Position numbers and translations under genes: made by a program
The notes under the pieces: model-generated
Seen by the model: the letters and a program-made list of their open reading frames with translations, nothing else
What the model was told of the DNA's origin: nothing
The model's database searches: none
Shown: in pieces, positions 25,705 through 34,607 of the stretch
Position numbering within the stretch: position 1 is the first letter of the stretch
Layout of the letters: every line of letters starts with the position of its first letter
Assembly (NCBI GenBank): GCA_012038135.1
Contig: JAAVJQ010000003.1
Span: 124,001 to 188,000 of the forward strand
DNA length: 64,000 nucleotides
Source of the DNA: Salinimicrobium nanhaiense
GTDB lineage: Bacteria; Bacteroidota; Bacteroidia; Flavobacteriales; Flavobacteriaceae
Direction: 5' to 3'

Positions 25705-27900
25705 TTAGTTTGAGGTTGTTGAATTCACCACTTTAATATCTGTACCCAAGCGCTGAATGTAAGCGATCAAAGCAACGATCTCGCGGTCTTTCATTTCTAT
25801 AAAATCAAGTCCGTTCTCTTCTGCATACTTCTTGTCTGCTTCGTACGTGGCAACAAAATCGGGATCATTATATAGATTTTCCTGAATTTTTGTTGCCTGC
25901 TCATCCATGAGTGCCTGTGCATTTGCGATCTCAGCTTCGGTGTAGGGAACTCCCAGTTTTACCATGGCCTCCATTTTTGCTTCGGTACTGGAACGGTCGT
26001 GTTCATCGGTGATAAGCCACTTGTATCCCGGCATGATCGATCCTGCAGATGTGCTTTGAGGATCATACATATGGTTAAAGTGCCAGTTGTCTGAATATTT
26101 TCCACCTATTCTCATAAGATCGGGTCCGGTACGTTTACTTCCCCACAGGAACGGGTGGTCGTAAACATATTCTCCTGCTTTCGAATATTCCCCATATCGC
26201 TCCACTTCACTCCTAAAAGGACGTATCATTTGTGAGTGACAGGAAACACAGCTCTCTCTTATATAGATGTCCCTTCCTTCCAGTTCCAGCGGGGTATAAG
26301 GCTTCACACTGGTAATGGTCGGAATATTTGATTTAACCAGCAGGGTAGGAACGATCTGGATAATACCTCCAATTAGAATTGCGATTGTAGCAAGAATGGT
26401 TAGTTGCACAGGTTTACGTTCAAGCCAGGTGTGGAAACCTTCTCCAACCAGTCTCTTGTTGCTGATCTTTTGCAGCGGTGCAGCTTCAGCCAGCTCGTCT
26501 GTAACTTCAGAACCGCTTTTAATCGTTTTATAAACATTGTATAGAAGAATGAACATTCCGCAGATATACATACTTCCGCCTATCGCTCTAAACCAGTACA
26601 TAGGCATGATCTCGGTTACGGTTTCAAGGAAGTTTCCGTAGACAAGAGTACCGTCAGGATTAAATTGTTTCCACATGGAAGCCTGTACAAATCCAGCAAC
26701 ATACATGGGCAGGGCATACAGAATGATCCCTAAAGTACCTGTCCAGAAATGAGCATTTGCAAGTTTAATAGAGTATAATTTGGTTTTGAACATTCTGGGA
26801 ACAAGCCAGTACACCATACCAAAAGTTAAGAATCCGTTCCAGGCAAGAGCTCCCACATGCACGTGCGCAATAACCCAGTCGCTAAAATGTGCAATGGCAT
26901 TTACATTTTTGAGGGACAACATTGGCCCTTCAAAGGTTGCCATTCCATAACCGGTAATAGCTACTACCATAAATTTTAGAACAGGATCTGCTTTTACTTT
27001 ATCCCAGGCTCCACGAAGGGTAAGCAAGCCATTAATCATACCGCCCCATGACGGCATTAACAGCATCACGGAAAATGCTACCCCCAGGTTCTGTGCCCAG
27101 TCGGGCAAAGAAGAATATAACAGGTGGTGAGGACCGGCCCAGATATATATAAATATTAAGGACCAGAAGTGAATGATAGATAATTTATAGGAGTAAACCG
27201 GCCTGTTAGCAGCCTTAGGTACAAAGTAGTACATAAGCCCCAGGAACGGAGTGGTAAGGAAGAATGCAACCGCATTGTGGCCGTACCACCATTGAACAAG
27301 AGCATCCTGCACTCCGGCATAAACCGAATAACTTTTGAAGAGACCGACAGGAATGGCAAGGCTGTTAAAAATGTGAAGAACCGCAACAGTTACAAAGGTT
27401 GCTATGTAAAACCAGATAGCAACATACAAGTGTCGTTGTCTTCTTTTGAAAATTGTAGCGATGAGGTTCCAGCCAAAAACCACCCAAATTACCGCAATGA
27501 GAATATCAAAAGGCCATTCCAGCTCGGCGTATTCTTTGGAACTAGTGTAACCTAATGGCAATGTAATCGCTGCGCCAACAATCATTATTTGCCAGCCCCA
27601 AAAGTTGATCTTACTCAAAATGTCGCTGTACATCCTCGCCTTCAATAAACGCTGAGTTGAATAATAGACTCCGGCGAAGATGGCATTACCAACAAAGGCA
27701 AAAATTACTGCGTTGGTGTGCAGAGGACGGAGGCGCCCAAAACTTAACCAGGAGATCCCGTCGGTAAGGTTGGGGAAGATAAATAAGAAAGCCAGAAGAA
27801 GCCCGACTGACATTCCGATCACGCCCCAGAATAAAGTGGCATAGAGGAATTTTTTTACGATTTTGTTGTCGTAGTAGAACTGTTGCAATTCCATACTCAA
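25705..27900 (-). CDS. ccoNO: Fused cbb3 oxidase subunits I and II (CcoN-CcoO)
   Basis: A 731-residue fusion. The N-terminal ~480 residues are the 12-helix heme-copper oxidase core, with His-rich loops LRPLHTNAVIFAF, WWYGHNAVAFFL, AGPHHLLYS and HFSDWVIAHVHVGALAWNG supplying heme b, heme b3 and CuB ligands. A linker helix leads into the CcoO cytochrome c domain with CVSCHSQMIRPF. The fusion is characteristic of Bacteroidota. This enzyme reduces oxygen at high affinity and pumps protons. It is flanked by ccoS (4 bp overlap) and ccoQ (5 bp). Confidence 0.95.
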   Translation of the reverse strand: MSMELQQFYYDNKIVKKFLYATLFWGVIGMSVGLLLAFLFIFPNLTDGISWLSFGRLRPLHTNAVIFAFVGNAIFAGVYYSTQRLLKARMYSDILSKINFWGWQIMIVGAAITLPLGYTSSKEYAELEWPFDILIAVIWVVFGWNLIATIFKRRQRHLYVAIWFYIATFVTVAVLHIFNSLAIPVGLFKSYSVYAGVQDALVQWWYGHNAVAFFLTTPFLGLMYYFVPKAANRPVYSYKLSIIHFWSLIFIYIWAGPHHLLYSSLPDWAQNLGVAFSVMLLMPSWGGMINGLLTLRGAWDKVKADPVLKFMVVAITGYGMATFEGPMLSLKNVNAIAHFSDWVIAHVHVGALAWNGFLTFGMVYWLVPRMFKTKLYSIKLANAHFWTGTLGIILYALPMYVAGFVQASMWKQFNPDGTLVYGNFLETVTEIMPMYWFRAIGGSMYICGMFILLYNVYKTIKSGSEVTDELAEAAPLQKISNKRLVGEGFHTWLERKPVQLTILATIAILIGGIIQIVPTLLVKSNIPTITSVKPYTPLELEGRDIYIRESCVSCHSQMIRPFRSEVERYGEYSKAGEYVYDHPFLWGSKRTGPDLMRIGGKYSDNWHFNHMYDPQSTSAGSIMPGYKWLITDEHDRSSTEAKMEAMVKLGVPYTEAEIANAQALMDEQATKIQENLYNDPDFVATYEADKKYAEENGLDFIEMKDREIVALIAYIQRLGTDIKVVNSTTSN

Positions 27901-28085
27901 TTGTCTTGTTTAGTTTTTACGGGTTTTGTTGATTTCTCTTTTACAAGCTCATCCTCAAAAAGAATACGCACAGACGGTGTATAGTCATCATCAAACTGGC
28001 CATTACGAACAGCTACAATGAAAACTATGAAAAAGATTACCGCTACAATAATGCTTATTGTAAGGAGTAAATAGATGACGCTCAT
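27897..28085 (-). CDS. ccoS: Oxidase maturation protein CcoS
   Basis: A 62-residue protein with one helix (VIYLLLTISIIVAVIFFIVFIVAV) followed by NGQFDDDYTPSVRILFED, the CcoS signature. It is required for heme and copper insertion into cbb3 oxidase. It is the first gene of the cco operon, directly behind an FNR-type promoter, and its end overlaps ccoN by 4 bp. Confidence 0.9.
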   Translation of the reverse strand: MSVIYLLLTISIIVAVIFFIVFIVAVRNGQFDDDYTPSVRILFEDELVKEKSTKPVKTKQDN

Positions 28086-28102
28086 ACCTATTTAATTAGG
28101 GG

Positions 28103-28145
28103 CAAATCTAGGGGCATTCATTTTCGGGAAATATGATTTCGATCA
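28103..28145 (-). promoter_or_regulatory. FNR-type box and -7 element of the cco operon
   Basis: On the reverse strand TGATCGAAATCA (28145 to 28134) continues as TATT; the -7 element TAGATTTG (28110-28103) is a perfect consensus. Spacing is 29.5 bp centre to box. The ATG of ccoS is 17 bp beyond the -7 element. Confidence 0.78.
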
Positions 28146-28185
28146 GGTTTCGGACAAAACGATCCATAAAAAATTTTGCCATATA

Positions 28186-28228
28186 TGATCACGCTCATAT
28201 CTCAACGCGAACCTAATTAGGACATTTG
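28186..28228 (+). promoter_or_regulatory. FNR-type box and -7 element of nirK
   Basis: TGATCACGCTCA (28186-28197) continues as TATCT and lies within the perfect inverted repeat ATATGA-N6-TCATAT. The -7 element GACATTTG is at 28221-28228, at the same 29.5 bp distance as in the divergent cco promoter. The two boxes thus serve opposite operons from one 174-bp spacer. Confidence 0.72.
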
Positions 28229-28259
28229 TATCTGAAATTAAAATCAAATACATCTGATC

Positions 28260-29711
28260 ATGAAAAATTCTAAACAATCTAAAAAAGGACTAATAGTTGT
28301 TTTCTTTATTGCGGCCCTGGTTGCGGGCCTTTTCAGCTCTTGCGAAAAAGCAGTAGCGGCGAAAGAAAATCCTGAATCAATGAAAGTATATGGTGAAAGC
28401 GAGGCAGAGATGACCGCTCCTCCTTTCGTGCCCAGACCTGTTGGGAAAAGAGCTGCCACCAAGCTCATCGTTAACATGGAAGTTATCGAAAAAGAGATGG
28501 AAATGAGCGACGGCGTAACTTACGTGTACTGGACATTTGATGGCACAGTTCCCGGAAGTTTCATCCGTACCAGAGTTGGGGATGAGGTTGAATTCCACTT
28601 CAAGAACCACCCCGACTCAAAATTACCTCACAACATTGACCTTCACGCAGTGACCGGTCCCGGGGGTGGAGCCGAATCTTCTTTCGTAGCTCCTGGGCAT
28701 GAAGCAGTATTTACCTTTAAGACAATGAATCCCGGTTTATATGTTTACCACTGTGCTACTGCACCGGTTGGAATGCATATCGCGAACGGAATGTACGGTC
28801 TTATCCTTGTTGAGCCGGAAGGTGGACTTCCTCCTGTAGACAAAGAATATTATGTAATGCAGGGAGATTTCTATACCGAAGGTGAGAATGGAGAAAGAGG
28901 GCTTCAGGCTTTCAGTATGGAAAAAGCAGTAAATGAAGATGCAGATTACGTAGTATTCAACGGTAAAGTTGGTGGTCTTACAGGAGATAATGCACTTACT
29001 GCTAAAGTTGGTGAGACTGTGAGATTATATGTCGGTAACGGAGGTCCAAACCTGGTATCTTCCTTCCACGTTATTGGGGAGATCTTTGACAAAGTATATC
29101 TTGAAGGTGGTGCAATGATAAATGAAAATGTACAAACAACCTTGATTCCCGCCGGTGGTGCTGCGATCGTAGAGTTTAAAGTAGAAGTTCCCGGGAACTT
29201 AGTCTTGGTTGACCACTCTATTTTCAGGGCCTTTAACAAAGGAGCTCTCGGAATATTAAAAGTTGAAGGAGAAGAAAATCCTAAAGTTTTCGGCGGAAAA
29301 ATTGAAGAGAAAGTCTATAATCCCGGAAAAACAGTAACCGATGTTGCCGAAGAGTCAACTGAAGCAGGTCCTGTTGCCGAAATGTCAATGGACGAAAAAA
29401 TGGAAAGAGGAAAACAGGTATATACTCAAAGCTGTCTTGCCTGTCACCAGGCAACCGGTGCCGGAATACCTAATGCTTTCCCTCCGCTTGCATCTTCAGA
29501 TTACCTGAATAAGGATGTACACCGTGCGATTGAAGTAGTGAAGTTTGGATTGACCGGTGAGATCCAGGTGAACGGAAATGTGTACAACAGTGCCATGCCA
29601 AAGCAAAATATATCTGATGAGGATGTAGCTGCAGTTCTAACTTACGTTTACAACAACTGGGGCAACAACAAGTCTGAAGTTACCCGGGAAATGGTGAAAA
29701 AAGTAAAATAG
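28260..29711 (+). CDS. nirK: Copper nitrite reductase with C-terminal cytochrome c domain
   Basis: A 483-residue lipoprotein (lipobox Cys28 in LFSSCEK) that reduces nitrite to NO. Two cupredoxin domains carry the full set of ligands: type 1 copper at His124, Cys165, His173 and Met178; type 2 at His129, His164 and His320. The catalytic pair is Asp127 and His271. A linker of about 40 residues leads to a class I cytochrome c domain with CLACH at 393-397, which should feed electrons directly. Its own FNR-type promoter fits expression when oxygen is low and nitrite present. It is first in a nirK-nirV-sco operon. Confidence 0.95.
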   Translation: MKNSKQSKKGLIVVFFIAALVAGLFSSCEKAVAAKENPESMKVYGESEAEMTAPPFVPRPVGKRAATKLIVNMEVIEKEMEMSDGVTYVYWTFDGTVPGSFIRTRVGDEVEFHFKNHPDSKLPHNIDLHAVTGPGGGAESSFVAPGHEAVFTFKTMNPGLYVYHCATAPVGMHIANGMYGLILVEPEGGLPPVDKEYYVMQGDFYTEGENGERGLQAFSMEKAVNEDADYVVFNGKVGGLTGDNALTAKVGETVRLYVGNGGPNLVSSFHVIGEIFDKVYLEGGAMINENVQTTLIPAGGAAIVEFKVEVPGNLVLVDHSIFRAFNKGALGILKVEGEENPKVFGGKIEEKVYNPGKTVTDVAEESTEAGPVAEMSMDEKMERGKQVYTQSCLACHQATGAGIPNAFPPLASSDYLNKDVHRAIEVVKFGLTGEIQVNGNVYNSAMPKQNISDEDVAAVLTYVYNNWGNNKSEVTREMVKKVK

Positions 29712-29724
29712 TTATCTTTATATC

Positions 29725-30504
29725 ATGAAAACATTAATCAGATTGGCAATTTGCATCGCGGTAATGATCCAGAGCCAGGCTTATAGCCAGTCTGGTTCAA
29801 TGGTAGAGGTGAAGGGAGGGGAATTCGTTCCCCTCTACGGAACCAAAACTGAAATTCCTGTAGATGGGTTTTTAATGGATGTGTATCCTGTGACCAATGC
29901 CGAATTTCAGAAGTTTGTGGAAGCAAATCCCCGCTGGAGAAAATCCCAGGTAAAGAAACTCTTTGCCGATGATAATTACCTTCGCAACTGGAAAGATGAC
30001 CTTAGTTTTGGAGATGACATGTTGCCTAATTCTCCGGTAACCAATGTTTCCTGGTATGCAGCAAAGAATTACTGCGAGTGCCAGGGCAAGAGATTACCAA
30101 CTGTAGATGAATGGGAATATGTGGCCATGGCAAACGAAAAACAGCCGGATGCCCGTACCGAAAAATCATACAACCAGTTCATTTTAAGCTGGTATGAGAC
30201 CCCGGACACCTACAAAAAGACCATAGGGAACACCTTTAAGAATTACTGGGGGGTTTACGATCTTCACGGGTTAGTTTGGGAATGGACCTCAGATTTCAAT
30301 TCGGTGATGATTGGAGGAGAATCCAGGAAAGACAGCACCGGGGACAACAATCTGTTCTGTGGAGCTGCTGCTGTTGGCGCTACAGATCTTATGAACTATG
30401 CAGCTTTTATGCGCTATGCTTTCCGCGGAAGTATGAAAGCACAATATTCGGTCAAAAACCTCGGATTCCGTTGTGTGCAGGATGTGGAAAAATCAGAATT
30501 ATGA
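29725..30504 (+). CDS. nirV: NirV-like protein (formylglycine-generating enzyme fold)
   Basis: A 259-residue exported protein (signal LIRLAICIAVMIQSQAYSQ) of the FGE-sulfatase/SUMF1 fold: MVEVKGGEFVPLYG, YPVTNAEFQKFVEANP, PVTNVSWYAAKNYC, RLPTVDEWEYVA, LHGLVWEWTSDF and the end YSVKNLGFRCV. The active-site cysteine pair of true FGE is not evident near the C-terminus. NirV genes regularly follow nirK in denitrifiers, but their function is not settled; maturation of the copper enzyme is one idea. It lies 13 bp after nirK and overlaps the SCO gene by 4 bp. Confidence 0.82.
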   Translation: MKTLIRLAICIAVMIQSQAYSQSGSMVEVKGGEFVPLYGTKTEIPVDGFLMDVYPVTNAEFQKFVEANPRWRKSQVKKLFADDNYLRNWKDDLSFGDDMLPNSPVTNVSWYAAKNYCECQGKRLPTVDEWEYVAMANEKQPDARTEKSYNQFILSWYETPDTYKKTIGNTFKNYWGVYDLHGLVWEWTSDFNSVMIGGESRKDSTGDNNLFCGAAAVGATDLMNYAAFMRYAFRGSMKAQYSVKNLGFRCVQDVEKSEL

Positions 30505-31130
30505 CCATGAAAAATTTAATATACCTATTACTCGCAGCCTTTCTTTTTACAGCCTGTAACAATGCTGAAAAGAAAGAAGCCGAAGTTGAAAATAATTTGG
30601 CTGAAACTAAGGTTTCTTCCGAAAATAAAGAGCTTCCCGAGCTTTCAATCTATAATTTACCATCTACCTGGACCACCCAGAATGGTGAGCATATTCAGCT
30701 GGAGGATCTGCGGGGGAATGTGCTGGTTATGGTAATGATCTATACTTCGTGTAAAGCTGCCTGCCCCAGGTTGGTGGCCGATATGCGAAACATTGAAAAG
30801 CAGGTACCCGAAGAAGATCTGGATAATGTAAAATTCCTTATGGTGAGCATAGATCCTGAAACCGATACTCCAAAACGTCTAAAGGATTTTTCTATTGAAA
30901 ATGACATGGAAAAAGATCACTGGTTATTCCTTAGAGGTACGCCCGAAGATACGCGGGAGTTTGCCACTGTACTGGCAGTGAGCTACAAAAAGATCTCACC
31001 TATAGATTTCTCCCATTCCAACATCATCAGCGTTTTTGATGAAGAGGGCGTGCTGGTTCACCAGCAGCAAGGCCTGGGAGTAGATAATACCGAAACTATT
31101 GAGGCCATTAAAACCGAAGTTTCGAATTAA
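30501..31130 (+). CDS. SCO1/SenC family copper chaperone lipoprotein
   Basis: A 209-residue lipoprotein (lipobox LFTAC, Cys19) with a thioredoxin-like fold. The copper motif TSCKAACP (Cys84, Cys88) and His172 in IDFSHSN are complete. SCO proteins deliver copper to CuA or cbb3 sites or act as thiol reductants. Here the neighbours suggest loading of NirK or the cbb3 oxidase. The start is ATG at 30501, overlapping the nirV stop; Met at residue 3 is an alternative. A strong terminator follows. Confidence 0.9.
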   Translation: MTMKNLIYLLLAAFLFTACNNAEKKEAEVENNLAETKVSSENKELPELSIYNLPSTWTTQNGEHIQLEDLRGNVLVMVMIYTSCKAACPRLVADMRNIEKQVPEEDLDNVKFLMVSIDPETDTPKRLKDFSIENDMEKDHWLFLRGTPEDTREFATVLAVSYKKISPIDFSHSNIISVFDEEGVLVHQQQGLGVDNTETIEAIKTEVSN

Positions 31131-31149
31131 TAGAATTTTTCAATCAGAT

Positions 31150-31176
31150 AAAAGGCTGCCTTCGGGTGGCCTTTTT
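31150..31176 (+). terminator. Terminator of the nirK operon
   Basis: AAAAGGCTGCC (31150-31160) pairs with GGTGGCCTTTT (31165-31175) across a TTCG loop, with two G-T pairs, and a T-run ends it. A UUCG tetraloop gives high stability. Confidence 0.85.
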
Positions 31177-31191
31177 ACATTCAGTAAATTT

Positions 31192-31686
31192 TCATCGGGG
31201 GAGGATCTCGTACTCAACTTCCTCTTTAGTTGTTTTAATGCTGCGGAAGTCTAATCTTTCCAGAAGCTTTATTGCTGCCGAATTATCTTTCGAAGTGACG
31301 GCAAAGATCCGTTTTAACCCTATCCTCCTGAAGCCGAATTCTATTGCCAGCCGCATAGCTTCAGTCATATCGCCTTTTCCCCGATACTCCGGCAAAAGCA
31401 CACCCCCCAATTCTCCTGAAGCATTTTCAAAGCCCCTGTAAAAGCCACAGGTGCCGGTAAGTTTTCCGGAACTTCTTTCTTCAATACCCCAATGAATACT
31501 TTCTCCGTTGAGGTGATCCTGTTCAATTTGCTGAAGCATCTTTGCAGCTTCGGCTTCTGTTTGAGCCGGTTTTCCATCGTAAAAGGATATGGGAAGGAGC
31601 TGAGGCAGTTCTTCAGGATCAATTTTCCTGAGAAGAAGTGCTTCAGAAGCAATTTTTGGATATTCGGTATAAGGAGGTTTATCCAT
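31192..31686 (-). CDS. GNAT family N-acetyltransferase (RimJ/RimL type)
   Basis: A 164-residue acetyltransferase. HWGIEERSSGKLTGTCGFYRGF and ELGGVLLPEYRGKGDMTEAM give the acetyl-CoA-binding strand and the R-G-K-G loop, followed by KRIFAVTSKDNSAAIKLLERLDF, the last part of the fold. Such enzymes acetylate alpha-amino groups of proteins or small amines; the substrate is unknown. ATG at 31686 was chosen over TTG at 31698. It is convergent with the nirK operon. Confidence 0.85.
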   Translation of the reverse strand: MDKPPYTEYPKIASEALLLRKIDPEELPQLLPISFYDGKPAQTEAEAAKMLQQIEQDHLNGESIHWGIEERSSGKLTGTCGFYRGFENASGELGGVLLPEYRGKGDMTEAMRLAIEFGFRRIGLKRIFAVTSKDNSAAIKLLERLDFRSIKTTKEEVEYEILPR

Positions 31687-32113
31687 AATTCCTGTCAAAA
31701 ATGCTATTTTTCGATCCTCATTCTAAAGCCGAAAACCAGAGTCCGCCCTGTATGCAATGCAGGTCCTCAAACCTCCCGAATCCCGTAGCCTTCAGATCTT
31801 TTTTCCGCAGGTGTGAAAAGAAAATAAAGGTATTCAGAAATGCACTTTTAGAAAGGTATTGTTCTTAAAGCTCTTTTGTAATAAGAGTTTGAAAAGAGGA
31901 ATTGGAGGAATGGTCTTCAGGAAATCAGGACAACAAGAAGCAAGTAGGGGATTGCACTCTCGTTGGCTTTTCCTGCCTTAGGACAGGAAGTCAAATAATT
32001 TAATCACAATTCTAAAGTAGTATTTCCTTCGGAAACTTTCAAAATATTTCAAAATTTAACTGAAAAATTCCCGGCTTAAGAATAAAATGAAACAGAATTA
32101 ATTTCTGAAAGCA
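31687..32113. other. Intergenic region without a gene
   Basis: About 425 bases. A hairpin TTCCTG-CCTTAGGA-CAGGAA occurs near 31968-31990. A segment near 31755-31800 resembles decayed coding or repeat DNA but has no open frame. No promoter was identified for the acetyltransferase. Confidence 0.4.
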
Positions 32114-34483
32114 CTAGATCTTTCTCCCGATCAAATTTGTGCAGACTGTAGTGAAAGCAATGATACTTATAGAACTCAAAGGCATCAAAACAGCAGCAAT
32201 AATTGGAGATAATTGTCCTGTGACCGCAAAGTAAAGTCCCACGACATTATATAAAAATGAGAGCAGCATGCTTATTTTGATCACCGTCATTGCCTTTTTT
32301 GAAGCCTGTATAAATTTGTACAAGCTGCCAAACCTGCTCGCATCAAGAATGGCGTCACAGGCGGGGGAGAATACATTGACATTTTCGGAAATAGCAATTC
32401 CCACCTCACTTTTTGCCAGGGCACCTGCATCATTAAGGCCGTCGCCTACCATAATGGTCTTCCTTCCCTGCTGTTGCAGCTGACTTATGTAGTTAAGTTT
32501 GTCTTCAGGTTTTTGATTAAAGTGCATTTCGGTCTTTTCCGGAAGCAGGTTTTCCAGCCTTTGCTTTTCTCCTTCATTGTCTCCGGAAAGTATTGAAAGG
32601 TGATATTCCGGTGCAAATTCAGCAAACAAGTCTGCAGCGCCCTCACGATATTCGTTGTGGAAGATGTATCTGCCTTTGTACTCATTGTTCGAACTTATGT
32701 GCACCGAAGTATTGAGAGATGGAGCTAAAGTTGTATTTCCCACGAATTCTGCCGATCCAACTTTCATCAACTGCTTTTGGTGTACAGCTTCTATGCCTTT
32801 GCCGGTCACCTCCCGAAATTCTTCAGGCGGAGTGATATCATATTCCGCAAGCATGTCATATAAGGTTCGGCTTAAAGGATGATTGGATGCCCTGAGGGTA
32901 TTCTTCAGCAGAGATTCTTCTTCCGCAGAAAGATGAATTCCTTCATAAATAATGCTGCTCTTTTTGTTAGAGGTGATGGTGCCGGTCTTATCAAAAATGA
33001 CAGTATCGGCATTAGCCAGTTGTTCAATGACCCCGGCATTTTTGAGGTAAAACTTTTTATTTCCGAAGATGCGCAGCAAATTTCCTAAAGTAAAAGGTGT
33101 GGACATAGCCAGAGCACAGGGGCAGGCGATGATGAGTACAGCTGTGAAAACATTAATGGCCGTGGCTACATCGAGGAACAGCCAGAAAGCAGTTGCCGAA
33201 AATGCGATAAACAACAGCACAATGGTGAAATATTTACTGATTTTGTTGATGAAAGAAGTAAAGGAATCCTCTTTTTTCACCTGGAAAACATCATTGCTCC
33301 ACAACTTTGTAAGATAACTTTGAGAAACCGATTTTAAAGCTTCCATCTCGATCATCCCGGAAACCTGTCGGCCGCCGGCAAAAAGTTTATCTCCCGATTC
33401 CTTTTGAACAGCTTCAGATTCGCCGGTGACAAAACTATAATCAATACGCGCGTTGCCATTGATAAGGATTCCGTCTACAGGGATAAGCTCCTCATTTCTT
33501 ATGAGGATACGATCTCCTTTTTCAATGTCGTGTACATGTATGCTTTCTTCTTTTCCGTCCGGATTAATTCGGGTAATTCCGATTGGGAAATAGGACTTGT
33601 AATCCCGCTCAAAAGAAAGGAAATTATAGGTTTTTTGCTGAAAGAATTTTCCAAGAGTGAGGAAAAAGACCAGTCCGGTGAGGCTGTCAAAGAATCCGGT
33701 GCCCCAGTCAAAAATGATCTCCAGAGTACTGCGAACAAAGAGCACGAGCACGCCTAATGCCAAAGGCACATCAATATTGAGGATTCCTGCTCGAAGCCCT
33801 TTATAGGCGGAAATAAAGTAATCCTTGGCCACATAAAAGACCACCGGCAGGGAAAAACCAAACATGAGCCATCTAAAAAGGCCCTTGTATTGATCCAGCC
33901 AGAATTCGTTCACTTCAAAATATTCAGGGAACGAAAGGAACATCACATTTCCAAATGCAAAGCCCGCCACCCCCAGCTTGTAAATGATGCTGCGGTTGAT
34001 CTTTTTTGTTCCGCCTTCACTGTCTTCCAGGCTAATGTATGGCTCATAGCCAATGCTGCTAAGAAAGATCACCAGTTCCTTAAGGCTTATCTTTTCTGAA
34101 TTGTAGGTCACTCTGATGGTCTTCTTGGGGAAATCAACCTGCGAAGCAGAGATCTCGGGCCTTAGTTTATTGAGATTTTCAAGGATCCAGATGCAGGAGC
34201 TGCAGTGAATATGCGGGATATACAAAGAAACGATCTGCAGGTTCTCATCACTGAATTCCAGCAGCTTTTCCACGATCTTTTCATTGCTTAAAAAGTCATA
34301 CTTACCTTCAAGCTTTGAGGGAGCTGCACCGGGAGCTGCTTCCATATCATAATAGGAAGTTAGGCCGCTTTCTGAAAAGATTTCATAAACGGTTTTACAG
34401 CCATTACAACAGAATGACTTGTCGTCAAAAAAAATGCGTGACTTTATGGTATCACCGCAGTGATAACAAGAAAGATCCTCCAT
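32114..34483 (-). CDS. ccoI: Copper-exporting P1B-type ATPase of cbb3 assembly
   Basis: A 789-residue heavy-metal ATPase. An N-terminal cysteine-rich piece (CYHCGDTI, FCCNGCK) precedes a heavy-metal domain with CSSC (94-97). The membrane motif is CPC at 454-456, the phosphorylation site DKTGT at 498-502, and the nucleotide-binding SNHPLS follows. This N-terminal layout is that of CcoI/FixI, which supplies copper to cbb3 oxidase from the cytoplasm to the periplasm. It is transcribed alone from an FNR-type promoter of the same design as the cco operon, 4 kb away. Confidence 0.93.
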   Translation of the reverse strand: MEDLSCYHCGDTIKSRIFFDDKSFCCNGCKTVYEIFSESGLTSYYDMEAAPGAAPSKLEGKYDFLSNEKIVEKLLEFSDENLQIVSLYIPHIHCSSCIWILENLNKLRPEISASQVDFPKKTIRVTYNSEKISLKELVIFLSSIGYEPYISLEDSEGGTKKINRSIIYKLGVAGFAFGNVMFLSFPEYFEVNEFWLDQYKGLFRWLMFGFSLPVVFYVAKDYFISAYKGLRAGILNIDVPLALGVLVLFVRSTLEIIFDWGTGFFDSLTGLVFFLTLGKFFQQKTYNFLSFERDYKSYFPIGITRINPDGKEESIHVHDIEKGDRILIRNEELIPVDGILINGNARIDYSFVTGESEAVQKESGDKLFAGGRQVSGMIEMEALKSVSQSYLTKLWSNDVFQVKKEDSFTSFINKISKYFTIVLLFIAFSATAFWLFLDVATAINVFTAVLIIACPCALAMSTPFTLGNLLRIFGNKKFYLKNAGVIEQLANADTVIFDKTGTITSNKKSSIIYEGIHLSAEEESLLKNTLRASNHPLSRTLYDMLAEYDITPPEEFREVTGKGIEAVHQKQLMKVGSAEFVGNTTLAPSLNTSVHISSNNEYKGRYIFHNEYREGAADLFAEFAPEYHLSILSGDNEGEKQRLENLLPEKTEMHFNQKPEDKLNYISQLQQQGRKTIMVGDGLNDAGALAKSEVGIAISENVNVFSPACDAILDASRFGSLYKFIQASKKAMTVIKISMLLSFLYNVVGLYFAVTGQLSPIIAAVLMPLSSISIIAFTTVCTNLIGRKI

Positions 34484-34510
34484 AAAAAATTGCTCGTTTC
34501 GTACCGGCTA

Positions 34511-34553
34511 CAAAGGTTGGAAATGAGCGGGTTGGAAAATATGATCCAGATCA
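34511..34553 (-). promoter_or_regulatory. FNR-type box and -7 element of ccoI
   Basis: On the reverse strand TGATCTGGATCA (34553 to 34542) continues as TATT. The -7 element AACCTTTG is at 34518-34511, centred 29.5 bp away. The ATG lies 27 bp beyond the -7 element. Confidence 0.75.
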
Positions 34554-34567
34554 GGTTTTTAGAGGGT

Positions 34568-34600
34568 ACTCAAAAAGGGCTTTTTGACCCCCTTTTTTCG
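34568..34600 (-). terminator. Possible terminator of yihY
   Basis: An imperfect structure with AAAAAGGG (34572-34579) and CCCTTTTTT, just after the yihY stop. It also lies upstream of the ccoI promoter, so it would insulate it. Confidence 0.4.
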
Positions 34601-34607
34601 GGAACCA

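Noticed and set aside
30276..30500. N-terminal extension of the SCO gene
   Set aside because: It overlaps the nirV-like gene out of frame and would bury the lipoprotein signal; ATG at 30501 with an ATGA overlap is far more likely.
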